64,000 nucleotides of DNA, taken from Advenella kashmirensis WT001. GTDB taxonomy: Bacteria; Pseudomonadota; Gammaproteobacteria; Burkholderiales; Burkholderiaceae_B. Location: contig NC_017964.1 in NCBI RefSeq assembly GCF_000219915.2, positions 3,720,001 to 3,784,000 of the forward strand, written 5' to 3'. Position 1 is the first letter of the stretch. The number at the start of each line of letters is the position of its first letter. The notes beneath the pieces were generated by a model that ran no database searches, was not told where the DNA came from, and worked only from the letters and a program-made list of their open reading frames with translations. Shown here piece by piece: positions 37,821 to 47,117 of the stretch. Both the position numbers and the translations under genes were made by a program.

Positions 37821-39094
37821 TGTTTACCCTCCGCCAGCACGATCCGTGGATCTGAAATACGTCCCGTCAGTGCCGATGCGGCAACCGTGTAGGGCGAGGC
37901 CAGATACACCTGGGTGTCAGCCGATCCCATGCGCCCCTTGAAATTGCGCGCCGTACTGGAGATCACATTGGCGGCCCCCTTCAGCGCATTGCCATAGCCC
38001 GAACAGGCACCACAGGAAGTGGCAAATACCTGCGCGCCCGCATTAACCAGAATATCCATTATTCCTTCATCCTGCGCATCCTGCTGGTCACGCAAGGTGG
38101 CCGGCGCCACCATCAGGCGAACGCCGGAATCGACACGCTGGCCTTTGAGCACCGTTGCGGCGGCACGCAAATCTTCCAGCTTGGCGCCGGTACAGGCGCC
38201 GATGTAGGCCACCTGCACAGGTATATCACGCATGTGATCGACAGGATGAACATTGTCCGGACTGTGCGGCGCCGCGACCATAGGCGACAGCGTGCTGGCG
38301 TCAAAAGAGCGTACCTCGCGCTGAGCGGCGTCATCGCTGCGCCAATAATCCAGATCTACGTCTGCATTTACGCCCACCGACGCCAGATAATCCAGCGTGG
38401 TCTGGTCCGGTGCAATCAGGCCCACCTGCGCACCCAGCTCGGCACTCATATTCGATAGCGTCATGCGTTCCTGCATGGAAAGCGCCGACACCGCGCTACC
38501 GGTATATTCGACGGCCGCATAATTGGCGCCATTGGTACCATACAACCCAATCATATGCAGCATCATGTCCTTGGCCGTCACGCCGGCCGGCAGTAGCCCG
38601 GACCAATCCATGGCAATGGTCGGCGGCGTGCGTACCCATATTTCACCAGTTACCACCACGCCCAGCATCTCGGTGCTGCCGATGCCGAACATATACGCGC
38701 CAAATGCCCCGCCCGTGGGCGAGTGCGAGTCGCCACCGACGCAAAACATGCCCGGGCTTAAATGACCTTTCTGCGGCAGCACCACGTGGCAGATGCCAAT
38801 AGAATCATATACATTGGGAAGCTGTTGCTCGCTGGCCCAGTCGCGTGCGATTTTCAGGATCCGGCGTGAGTCGTCATCTTCTTCGGGGACGTAGTGATCC
38901 ATCACCAGGACCACCTTGGATTTATCCCAGATTTGGCCCCCGAGCTTTTCAAGCATAGGCTTGAGCCGGCGCGGACCACTGGAATCGTGAAACATGGCCA
39001 GGTCCACTGCACATGTCACGATCTCGTTCACCGCCACCTCCTGCCGGTGGCTGGCCCGGGCGATCAGTTTCTGTGCAAGCGTCTGCGCCGCCAT
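37817..39094 (-). CDS. Aconitase-family hydratase large subunit (LeuC/DmdA-like)
   Basis: 425 residues. Cysteines for the [4Fe-4S] cluster are in YIGACTGAKLEDLRAAA and TSCGACSGYGNALKG (CxxC), and the substrate site HDSSGPRRLK, VMDHYVPEEDDDS and GGDSHSPTGGAFGAYMFGIG are intact. No leuB gene is adjacent, and the downstream lyase makes dimethylmaleate (or a related citraconate/methylmalate) hydratase more likely than leucine synthesis. AAGGAC lies just upstream. Confidence 0.88.
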   Translation of the reverse strand: MAAQTLAQKLIARASHRQEVAVNEIVTCAVDLAMFHDSSGPRRLKPMLEKLGGQIWDKSKVVLVMDHYVPEEDDDSRRILKIARDWASEQQLPNVYDSIGICHVVLPQKGHLSPGMFCVGGDSHSPTGGAFGAYMFGIGSTEMLGVVVTGEIWVRTPPTIAMDWSGLLPAGVTAKDMMLHMIGLYGTNGANYAAVEYTGSAVSALSMQERMTLSNMSAELGAQVGLIAPDQTTLDYLASVGVNADVDLDYWRSDDAAQREVRSFDASTLSPMVAAPHSPDNVHPVDHMRDIPVQVAYIGACTGAKLEDLRAAATVLKGQRVDSGVRLMVAPATLRDQQDAQDEGIMDILVNAGAQVFATSCGACSGYGNALKGAANVISSTARNFKGRMGSADTQVYLASPYTVAASALTGRISDPRIVLAEGKQ

Positions 39095-39510
39095 AGCAAA
39101 GTCCTTTGGGAAAATATACGAAGTCTACCTTATTATAAAGATGTACTTACAACAATACAAGTATTGCGTATACACACCAAAACTCATCGCGCTCACCGGC
39201 CGGGACCGGCTCCAGCCATTTCGCAATGCCCGGGCCTACTATACGATCTGGATAGGCAGGCACACTCGGCCATGGCGCCGATTTTATAATTAGCAAATGA
39301 AACAAATTACATTATCGCTACAGTAATAATAATGTTTTGTTACGTATATGGTAGATACGCCAGTTGTAATTTATACCCAGATTGCGTACATTCGTTTGAG
39401 TAGTAATGTTAATGAAACAAGACTCAAAAAAACCATTAACTATCTGTAAATAAACAACATTCTAACGTTTTTCCGGCAACGCACGCATCCTTTTACCTAA
39501 GGACAACTCC
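39095..39510. other. AT-rich intergenic region between hydratase operon and vgrG
   Basis: 416 bp with no credible gene. It has divergent promoters: the motif for the hydratase operon at 39141-39162 and, nearer vgrG, A/T-rich stretches (for example around 39295-39450). The border marks a change from GC-rich to visibly AT-richer sequence, as expected at the edge of acquired DNA. No tRNA, integrase or repeat is seen. Confidence 0.5.
39141..39162 (-). promoter_or_regulatory. Shared 22-bp motif, copy upstream of hydratase operon
   Basis: Reads ACTTGTATT-N6-AGTACAT on the minus strand, about 50 bp upstream of the large-subunit start, nearly the same distance as its partner at 34380-34401 has from the Bug start. 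TACTT-N10-AAGTA is a perfect half-site dyad in this copy. Probably bound by the GntR/UTRA regulator. Confidence 0.6.
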
Positions 39511-41499
39511 GTGGATATTCCAAATTCGATCCAGTTTCGCTCCATTGTTGCACACACGCCACTCGGAGGCAGCCTGGGCTTTCGCCAGATGAACGGATCC
39601 GAAGGCCTGTCGCAATTATTTGATTTCGACGTCGAACTGATTGCCGACAATTACAGTCTGGACCTAAAAAGCCTGCTAGGTAAACCGCTCACGCTTGAAA
39701 TTGAGACGCTGGCCGGATCCCGTTTTCTGAACGGTCAGGTCACGCGATTTGAGTTGATTGGCCGCGAAAATGCCACCTCTCGATATTACATATACAAGGC
39801 GACCGTCCGACCCTGGCTTTGGTACCTGACCCAAACCTCTGACAATAAGATATTTCAGCAACAAACCGTGCCGGATGTCATCAAGGAAGTCCTGGGCGAA
39901 TACGGATACCCATTTGAAATGAAGCTCAGCGGCTCTTACCGCAACTGGGAATATTGCGTCCAGTATCAGGAAACGGATTTTGCGTTTATCAGCCGTCTCA
40001 TGGAACATGAAGGTATTTACTATTACTTCAAGCATGAAAACGGCCAACACACCCTGGTAATGACAGACGATATTTCGTCGCACAAGGCCACGCCGGGATA
40101 CGATTCAATCCCCTATTACGGTCCGGATCGCCTGGGCAAGCCCCAGGAAGAATACGTTTCCATGTGGGAAGTGGTCGCCCAGATCACACCAGACGGTTAC
40201 GCAACCACTGATTATGATTTCACCAAACCTGGCGCAAGCCTGGATTCCGTATCGAAGCGTGCCGGCGGATCGCAAAACGGCAATCTGGAAATGTTTGAAT
40301 GGCAGGGAGGCTTTCAAGAGCCCGATCATGGCGAGCAATATTCTCGTGTACGGCTGCAGGAACTGCAAAGCATTCAGGAACAGGTACGGGGCATCGCCAA
40401 TGCCCGCGGCATTGCTGCCGGCTTTACCTTCAACCTGAGGAACCATCCCAGATCGACAGAGAACAAGGAATACCTGGTGGTCTCGGTCAATTACCGGATG
40501 AGCGTTGCAGGCTACGCCACCGGCACCAACTCCGAGGATTTCTATGAAGAATCCTTTATCGCCCTGCCCGCCTCTATCCAGTATCGTGCGCCCCGTATCA
40601 CGCCTATTCCTCGCACCCACGGACCGCAAACTGCACGCGTAGTGGGCCCTGAGGGAGAGGAAATCTGGACAGACAAGTACGGTCGCATCAAAGTGCAGTT
40701 TCATTGGGACCGCTACGGTAAGAAAAATGAAAACAGCTCCTGCTGGGTTCGCGTATCCAGCCCATGGGCTGGCGGCGGCTTCGGCGGCCTGCAACTGCCC
40801 CGGATCAAGGATGAGGTCGTGGTCGACTTTATTGGTGGGTGTCCGGATAGGCCTATTGTATTGGGGCGGGTTTATAACGCCAATAATATGCCGCCGGTGG
40901 AATTGCCAGGCAAAGCATCAATTAGCGGGTTCAGGAGTCAGTCGGTGTTCGGGGATACCAGCACCACGAATTTAATGTATTTCGATGACACGCTGGGAGC
41001 AGAGCTGGTCGCACTGAGATCACAAATGAATATGATCACCAAATGTCTGGCTCAACTGGATATGGATATTGGTGCGGATCTTCGCGCGTGTATTGGTGGC
41101 AGTTCTCATACGCTTATTCACGGCAGTGAGTTCAAAAAAGTTATGAAAGAGCGACATGACCATGTCGTTGAAAAAACGAAATTGCATTATGAGGGCGGCC
41201 TTGAAAAAACGGTCAGCGCCGTCACGAAGGAAAAGTATAAAAACCGGAGTATAACGTCTGATAAAGTAAAGGAGAAACAGGGCGAATACCATCTGGAACG
41301 CACGGGTAAAACGAACGTCAAAATGAAAAAGGCTTCATATTACATTGACGGTGACGCAGATATCTACATAAAAGGAAAAGCCAATCTTGTGGTAGAAGGG
41401 GATTGGACGGCGGATGCCAATCCCGAAGGGCCGGAAGGGCCGGACGAACCAGGGACACCCACGGATCCGACCTTACTATCTTTGTGTTGTCCGAAATAA
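39511..41499 (+). CDS. vgrG: VgrG, type VI secretion spike protein
   Basis: 662 residues, GTG start at 39511 with AAGGA upstream. The gp27-like part (residues 1-350) begins SIVAHTPLGGSLGFRQMNGS and contains QYQETDFAFISRLMEHEGIY; the gp5 OB-fold region has DKYGRIKVQFHWDRYGK and WVRVSSPWAGGGFGGLQLPR. After residue 540 comes a lysine- and charge-rich tail (KVMKERHDHVVEKTKLHYEG through DADIYIKGKANLVVEGDW) ending in a Pro/Gly-rich PEGPEGPDEPGTPTDP linker. The tail resembles the N-termini of the three small proteins encoded next. It trimerises at the tip of the T6SS tube. No core T6SS gene is in the window, so it is an orphan vgrG. Confidence 0.95.
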   Translation: MDIPNSIQFRSIVAHTPLGGSLGFRQMNGSEGLSQLFDFDVELIADNYSLDLKSLLGKPLTLEIETLAGSRFLNGQVTRFELIGRENATSRYYIYKATVRPWLWYLTQTSDNKIFQQQTVPDVIKEVLGEYGYPFEMKLSGSYRNWEYCVQYQETDFAFISRLMEHEGIYYYFKHENGQHTLVMTDDISSHKATPGYDSIPYYGPDRLGKPQEEYVSMWEVVAQITPDGYATTDYDFTKPGASLDSVSKRAGGSQNGNLEMFEWQGGFQEPDHGEQYSRVRLQELQSIQEQVRGIANARGIAAGFTFNLRNHPRSTENKEYLVVSVNYRMSVAGYATGTNSEDFYEESFIALPASIQYRAPRITPIPRTHGPQTARVVGPEGEEIWTDKYGRIKVQFHWDRYGKKNENSSCWVRVSSPWAGGGFGGLQLPRIKDEVVVDFIGGCPDRPIVLGRVYNANNMPPVELPGKASISGFRSQSVFGDTSTTNLMYFDDTLGAELVALRSQMNMITKCLAQLDMDIGADLRACIGGSSHTLIHGSEFKKVMKERHDHVVEKTKLHYEGGLEKTVSAVTKEKYKNRSITSDKVKEKQGEYHLERTGKTNVKMKKASYYIDGDADIYIKGKANLVVEGDWTADANPEGPEGPDEPGTPTDPTLLSLCCPK

Positions 41500-41508
41500 A
41501 GGCGCGGT

Positions 41509-42032
41509 ATGGCTCGTTATCAAGGCACCTACACCGATATATATAAGAAAAAAGCAACGTACAACGTAATAAATGGCAAAGAGACCAAAACAGTTACAGG
41601 AGAGTCGACACAGAATTACAAAAGCGGAATGACGCTAACCATTGATTCAGGAAAGCTGGAAATACGCGCTCAAACCTTTCTCGACACAGCAAAAGTAGCA
41701 AGTTGGGATATCGATAACTCTCATGACTCGAAAGCCGGCAATTTAAGTATGTCCATTTATGCGGCAAATGTAAATGTGTTCGGTTTTTTCATGGTGAAAG
41801 CCTTTGGATGGCTTGGGCATCAGGCACGATAGTAACCAGTAACGGTGTCGCCCTTTGGATTAATGCGAACCCAATCCAGGTTTTGTATACAGTTGGATCT
41901 CTATCTGGGTTTACTGAGGTGGAAAAAACCAAAACGGGAAAAAAACCAAAGCTAGCGGTATCCGTATGGTCACGGTCAAATCGGAACATGTTAAATCTAA
42001 CAAATCAAACGTTTCTTGAAGGGGAAGAATAA
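41509..42032 (+). CDS. Small VgrG-linked protein P1, unknown function (frameshifted)
   Basis: About 174 residues when repaired. The start at 41509 (AAAGG upstream) lies 9 bp after vgrG. MARYQGTYTDIYKKKATYNV, then KETKTVTGESTQNYKSGMTL, resembles both its two downstream neighbours and the VgrG tail (TKLHYEGGLEKTVSAVTKEK). A hydrophobic segment NVFGFFMVKAFGMAWASG follows. The frame stops at 41832, but one G added near 41812 continues VKAFGMAWASGTIVTSNGVA to a stop at 42032. I recognise no family. It could be cargo, a spike-loading factor or an immunity protein. Confidence 0.6.
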
Positions 42033-42532
42033 TGGCGTTGTATAAGGGGACATTTGAAAACAAATACGAGGCTAACGTCACGACCACTTTTGAACAGAAA
42101 GAAAACGTGACGGTAAATGGAACCTCTACGTTGACTTATAAAAATGGCCTGCTGATCGATGCAAGTGGACAAACTTTCACCACAAACGACCAAACGTTCA
42201 CCCGTAACGGCGATACCGTCACGAGGCAATACAGCCACTCATTCTCACTTGGTGTCGCCAACTTTGGCGCAGCCGCAAGCAATATTTCGAGTGCCAATAT
42301 CACCGCGACACATGCTCGAACGAGGAAAACTGAGGTAGCTGGACTCTATACGCTAGTATATGGATTATTTCTTAATCCTTCGCCTTTTAAAGCCACCAAC
42401 GGCAAAGCTACTTACCCTTATTTCCTTTGTGCTGTTGATGTTTATGTTTTAAATAAAGAAAAATGCGAAACACGTGAACGCAATGAAAACAATAAGGGTT
42501 ATAGCTATTCCGGCTTAACTGTTTTATGGTAA
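42032..42532 (+). CDS. Small VgrG-linked protein P2, unknown function
   Basis: 166 residues. The start overlaps the P1 stop by one base (TAATG) and AAGGGG lies upstream, so it is translationally coupled. MALYKGTFENKYEANVTTTF and QKENVTVNGTSTLTYKNGLL parallel P1 (TESTQNYKSGM) and P3. The middle VANFGAAASNISSANITATH aligns in position with the hydrophobic segments of P1 and P3. No catalytic motif is apparent. GC is lower than that of the flanking chromosome. Confidence 0.65.
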   Translation: MALYKGTFENKYEANVTTTFEQKENVTVNGTSTLTYKNGLLIDASGQTFTTNDQTFTRNGDTVTRQYSHSFSLGVANFGAAASNISSANITATHARTRKTEVAGLYTLVYGLFLNPSPFKATNGKATYPYFLCAVDVYVLNKEKCETRERNENNKGYSYSGLTVLW

Positions 42533-42538
42533 GTAACC

Positions 42539-43033
42539 ATGGCTCTTTTTAAAAAAGACACAACAGATGTGTACGTCAAGGACGCAACGTTTAATTACGA
42601 AAACGACCTGGAAAAGACGGTCAAGTCAGCGTCTACTCATACTCATCACAATACGTTGAGTTGGTTTACAGACAGCCAGATTACATGCAACGCACCTGAG
42701 ATATTAGAAAAATATACGAATGTCGTGAAAATTGTAGGACTTGATTTCTATCTCTATTTCAGCAAAACAGCACATTCACCGTTCAATTTTGCTCTGTATG
42801 GATACAGTATGAACGTATCGGCTGTTTATCTGAATTGCTCGTCGTCAACCTATAATAGAGGGCGCCATTTCCTGCTCCCTTCGAAAACAAGACTTCATTT
42901 AGGTGTATTTCAAGTTCAAATCGGTAGTGTCGCGAAAAAAACAAGAAAGAATGGATTTCACAAAGGAGAAGGGTATAAAAAATTACAGGCGTTATATGTA
43001 AAACGTATCAAAGGCCAGAGAACAGAAACCTAA
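42539..43033 (+). CDS. Small VgrG-linked protein P3, unknown function
   Basis: 164 residues, 6 bp after P2. MALFKKDTTDVYVKDATFNY, DLEKTVKSASTHTHHNTLSW resemble the VgrG tail segment KLHYEGGLEKTVSAVTKEKY particularly clearly. PFNFALYGYSMNVSAVYLN corresponds to the hydrophobic part of P1. The C-terminus is basic (KTRKNGFHKGEGYKKLQALY then KRIKGQR). Role unknown; it is part of the same coupled run as P1 and P2. Confidence 0.65.
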   Translation: MALFKKDTTDVYVKDATFNYENDLEKTVKSASTHTHHNTLSWFTDSQITCNAPEILEKYTNVVKIVGLDFYLYFSKTAHSPFNFALYGYSMNVSAVYLNCSSSTYNRGRHFLLPSKTRLHLGVFQVQIGSVAKKTRKNGFHKGEGYKKLQALYVKRIKGQRTET

Positions 43034-43037
43034 ATTC

Positions 43038-45667
43038 ATGAAAATAATTAAACCATTTCGTGCTGGCCTCTTAACAAGGCCATTCCAGTGGCGTGGGCAA
43101 ACCAAACTGGCGTTCGGCGTATATATTCATGTTTGTCGTGACCGTCACGGCCAGTTTCTTGGTTTGGATCAGGAAATATGGTCAGATATACTACCCTTAC
43201 TCGACAGCGGAGGCGTATTGGATCAGGTTATGCCGAAGGCTATCCAGAGTACCTGATCAGTGGCGCCGCCTATACAGATCATCAGGACAATAAAACACAA
43301 TGCATGGTAAAGGTACAAGTGGGAACGCTTGAAAAAACACTAAAAGTCACCGGAGACAGATTCTGGATCAACAATTCCCCTACCGCAGCAAAAACGTTCA
43401 CTGGCATGCCCCTCGATTGGAGCCATGCATTCGGAGGGCAGCAGTTTGCCGATAATCCTGAAGGAAAAGGCATAGATGAGCAAATCATCAACGGCATCAA
43501 AACAGTTCCCCTGCCGAACATTGAAGATCCATTGCATCCAATCCAAAGAAAATCTGATCGCCCGCCCCCTGCTTCCTTTGGACCGATCGGCTTGACTCAT
43601 CCACAAAGGATAAATAAGCAAGGCACCTACAGCGAGGCTTGGCATAAATATGATTTCCCCGGCTTTCTTCCTGACATGGATCCAACGATATTCAACATGG
43701 CGGCTCATGACCAACAGTGGACACATCTAGAGCAGTTACCACTCGGTGATGCGTTTCGAATCTGGAACATGAATACAGACACGCCGTGCTGGGAAGACTC
43801 CATCGCAAATCTACAGGCTAGAGTTACGGTACTGGCCCGAAATGAAAAAAATCAGCAATATATCAGAGATGTTGAAAACATGCAGGCATCGACGCTTTGG
43901 CTTCTACCGGATACCAAGTCTTATATCATGATGTTTCATGGTTCCATGGACATTTTGGACTCTGAAGCGGATGATGTTGAAATGGCCATGGCTGCCATTG
44001 AAACCACAGACGAGCCAAGAAGCGCAGATTATTATGAACAGGTGCTCAGATGGAGGATTGACCCTAAAGAGGCAATGTATCATCTGGACAAAGACGAAGA
44101 GCTGATCCCTGCGTCCTTGATGCGCTCACTTGAGCATACGGACCCTGTAGTCGATAAAAATAGATTGGGCCGTCGACTGGATATGTATATGCAGCAGCAA
44201 CATGCTCAGACCAAGGCCTGGTTCGACCAAAATGGCCTTGACTATCAGACTCTCATCCCAGAGTTTGTGGGACCTCCGGAAAACCCAATGGACATAGATG
44301 ACAATCCTGATCGTTGGGAAAAAATCGCCGAGGACGCGAAGTTGCAGACTATTGCGCTAATGCAGGAAAGAGAAGAACCTGAAATGGATCGCTATATTGC
44401 AGAACTGCAAAATATGGAAAATGTCGATCTGAAAACGTGGAAAGTAGCTCGCTCGGGGCCGCCTGATCTGGATTTTGTTGACCAAATAGAGCATTCAAGC
44501 AATATGTGGTGGCCTGACACGCAAACGACTTCTACCAAGAAGAATGAGTCCGAAGAGATCAAAGAGTCTCTCAGAAAATCATATCTCTATTCAGCACACT
44601 ATCAGCAAACCGTCGCGCCGCTGAAACCTCAAAAAAGCTTGGCGTTGCGCGCAGAGATCATAAGACGTTATCAGCAAAATGAACCCTTAGCATGTCTTGA
44701 TTTTACAGGGGCCGATTTAAGTCATCTTGATTTACAAGGCGCTGATTTCTCCGGGTCCTTTTTAGAAAGTGCTAATTTTGAGAATGCAAACATTACGGAT
44801 GCAAATTTTAGCGAGGCTGTCCTGGTGCGATCCAGATTCAATCGTGTGACAATGAAATCTGTAAATTTCACACGCGCCAATCTTGCCGAATCCGTCATAA
44901 CCCACTCCAAATTGGAAGACTGTAATTTCGACAGCACTGAACTAATGAAAATATCCATTTCCAACTCTAGTGTGACGCGTTCAAAATTCGTGAACATTCT
45001 TAGTGATTATCTTGATTCTGCTGATTCAACATATAGGGAATGTCGCTTTGAAACATGTATGTCCTCTCATTTCTCGCTAAAAAATGTTTTATTCAACCTA
45101 TGTCAGATTGAAAAATGGGCTTTTTTAGACTGCCAGTTGGAAAATACTATTTTCGAGTCCTCGACGCTAAAGGACGCTTCAATTACCACAAGCAGCATGA
45201 AGAGCTGTGAATTTCTCAAAAGCCACCTGGACAACCTCTTGATAGAAGATGATACACAGCTCATCAAGTGTAAATTTGTGGGCAGCCGTTTGAAAGAATG
45301 TACTTTCATAAATATGACGATTACAGAAAATACGTTTACCTATAGTGATATATCCGAATCAGATTTTTCAAAATCCCGAGTAACCTATAGTAACTTTGAT
45401 CATGCAATCGCACGAGACGCCATATTTCACAAAACAGACTTAACCGGAAGCTCGTTCAAAAATGCAAACTTGATCGAAGCCTCTCTGGAAAAAGCCAATT
45501 TATCAGGAGTTGATTTTGAAGGGGCGACCTTGTTTCGCACCAATGTTTCTAAGGTACACATTGATAATGACACTAAACTAAGCGGCGCATATAAGGATCA
45601 ACTGGAGTTGTATCCTGTTTATAGAGAAAACGAACAACACCTATTCAGGTTATTCGCAAATGAATGA
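43038..45667 (+). CDS. DUF2169-pentapeptide repeat fusion, T6SS adaptor, frameshifted
   Basis: About 876 residues when repaired. N-terminal MKIIKPFRAGLLTRPFQWRG and LGLDQEIWSDIL mark a DUF2169 domain; one G added near 43232 gives MPKGYPEYLISGAAYTDHQD and continues KTLKVTGDRFWIN, LDWSHAFGGQQFADNPEGKG, to about residue 350. DUF2169 proteins are known adaptors that help load PAAR/effectors onto VgrG. From about residue 590 the protein is a long pentapeptide-repeat domain (A(D/N)LxG spacing: CLDFTGADLSHLDLQGADFS, ANFENANITDANFSEAVLVR) forming a right-handed quadrilateral helix, unusual as an extension of an adaptor. Confidence 0.82.
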
Positions 45668-46711
45668 GGACATATTTCAGCGGTATATCAAAGAGAGTTC
45701 TCCATGTTCTGATGAAGTTTTTGCGGGTTTGAAAATAGACGGCATGGACCTGTCCGGTATGACATTTGACAAGGTGGATTTCTCGAGCTGTCACTTTATC
45801 AATTGCGATCTGAGAGAGGTGACATTTTCAAATTGCAATTTTACAGGCGCCGAATTTACTTCGAGCGATCTGAGTGACAGTTCATTCCTGACGTCCACGC
45901 TCTCAGGAACACTAGTCTCATCATGTACCCTCATAGACAGTATATTCAATGAATCCAACATGACACAGGCAAAGTTAGAGAACTGCAAAATCGAAGACAC
46001 TGTCTTCCAAAAGGTAATTTTTTGCAATGGACTTCTGAGCAAGAGTGAAGCCGTCAGATGTGTTTTTCATGAAGCAGATCTCTCTGGGTGTTCATTCATC
46101 GGAGCAGACCTCGACAAGATTATTTTTTATGAAATAGATCTAAGACAGACAAACCTGGAGAGTGAATTGTTTAATCAGGTTATGTTGATTGATTGCGATA
46201 TGCGGGAGATGGACTTCTCAAACAAACGACTTGTTGCTTGTCAGTTTTCAGAAGGCCGACTCCAAGGAGCCAACTTTACCGGTGCAAACGTTAAGGGCTC
46301 GGTGTTTGCCCAATGCGTGCTGTCCGACGCACAAATGAACGGCCTATATGCAGAAGAGACCGTATTTACCCAGGCGACGCTGACCAACGCGTCCTGTCAG
46401 GCGCTCAGCTGAATAAGACGGTCTGGTCTGACGCGATACTTACCAATACTGATTTCAGTCGATCCAACTTGGAATATTCCATATTTGAACGCTCTCGCTG
46501 TGAAGGCACCGTATTCACAAGTTGCAATTTGGCGTATGCCAATTTTGATTACGCCATTATAGAAAATGCTAACTTTCAAGACGCCAATCGAACTCATATT
46601 CGAGCGCACGGAGCTACCGGTCGTGCAACAGGCTTTCCAGGAAATACAGATGATGTTGCGCTAAGGCGCGCCGAGTTACACAGTGTAAGACACAAGAACC
46701 CGTATTTTTAA
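45660..46711 (+). CDS. Pentapeptide-repeat protein, frameshifted
   Basis: About 350 residues when repaired. It overlaps the preceding gene by 8 bp. After a 25-residue start the sequence is pentapeptide repeats throughout (DGMDLSGMTFDKVDFSSCHF, DLSGCSFIGADLDKIIFYEI, RLQGANFTGANVKGSVFAQC). The frame stops at 46412; one C added near 46396 joins TLTNAS to LSGAQLNKTVWSDAILTNTD and on to HSVRHKNPYF at 46711. It probably pairs with the fused pentapeptide domain of the previous gene as a structural scaffold; a toxic role is not evident. Confidence 0.82.
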
Positions 46712-46721
46712 AGGATAATTT

Positions 46722-47117
46722 ATGTATAACATTACATCACTCGGTGGTGGATTTATTGGTTTTCCAGACTTCTGCAAGACACCGCCCACCATGCTACCTA
46801 TTCCATACCCGAATTTTGGCACCCATCTGCTGGCACCCAACCCATGCTTCCGAATCCTATTTTGCTGCGCTCCGGTGCACAATAAAGGTACGAAAAAAGC
46901 CATTTCTTTTGGTGATCAACCAGGCGTTGCTGGTGGCATCGCATCACAAATCTTTATGAGTAAAACGGGACATTTGGCCAATTACTCAAACACCTATAAA
47001 CTTAAAAACAAGCCATCAGTCCGTCTGTCTGGAATTGAGAAAAGTAACAGAAGGAATGTCATTGTTTTTGACGCGATTCCCAGCATTCAATTTAAGAATT
47101 TGTGTCTAGCCGCTTAA
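46722..47117 (+). CDS. DUF4150 PAAR-like spike-tip protein
   Basis: 131 residues. LGGGFIGFPDFCKTPPTMLP, IPYPNFGTHLLAPN and later SFGDQPGVAGGIASQIFMSK follow the DUF4150 (PAAR-like) pattern that caps VgrG and carries cargo. No C-terminal toxin extension is present. It is the last gene of the island and its stop overlaps the convergent gene by 4 bp. Confidence 0.85.
   Translation: MYNITSLGGGFIGFPDFCKTPPTMLPIPYPNFGTHLLAPNPCFRILFCCAPVHNKGTKKAISFGDQPGVAGGIASQIFMSKTGHLANYSNTYKLKNKPSVRLSGIEKSNRRNVIVFDAIPSIQFKNLCLAA

Noticed and set aside
37308..39094. Leucine biosynthesis leuCD
   Set aside because: Followed by an ICL/PEPM-type lyase, sharing a motif with a Bug receptor promoter, and no leuB nearby; degradative role more likely, though not excluded.
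44722..44997. Minus-strand open frames inside the pentapeptide domains
   Set aside because: Mirror frames caused by the repeated codon pattern on the plus strand.
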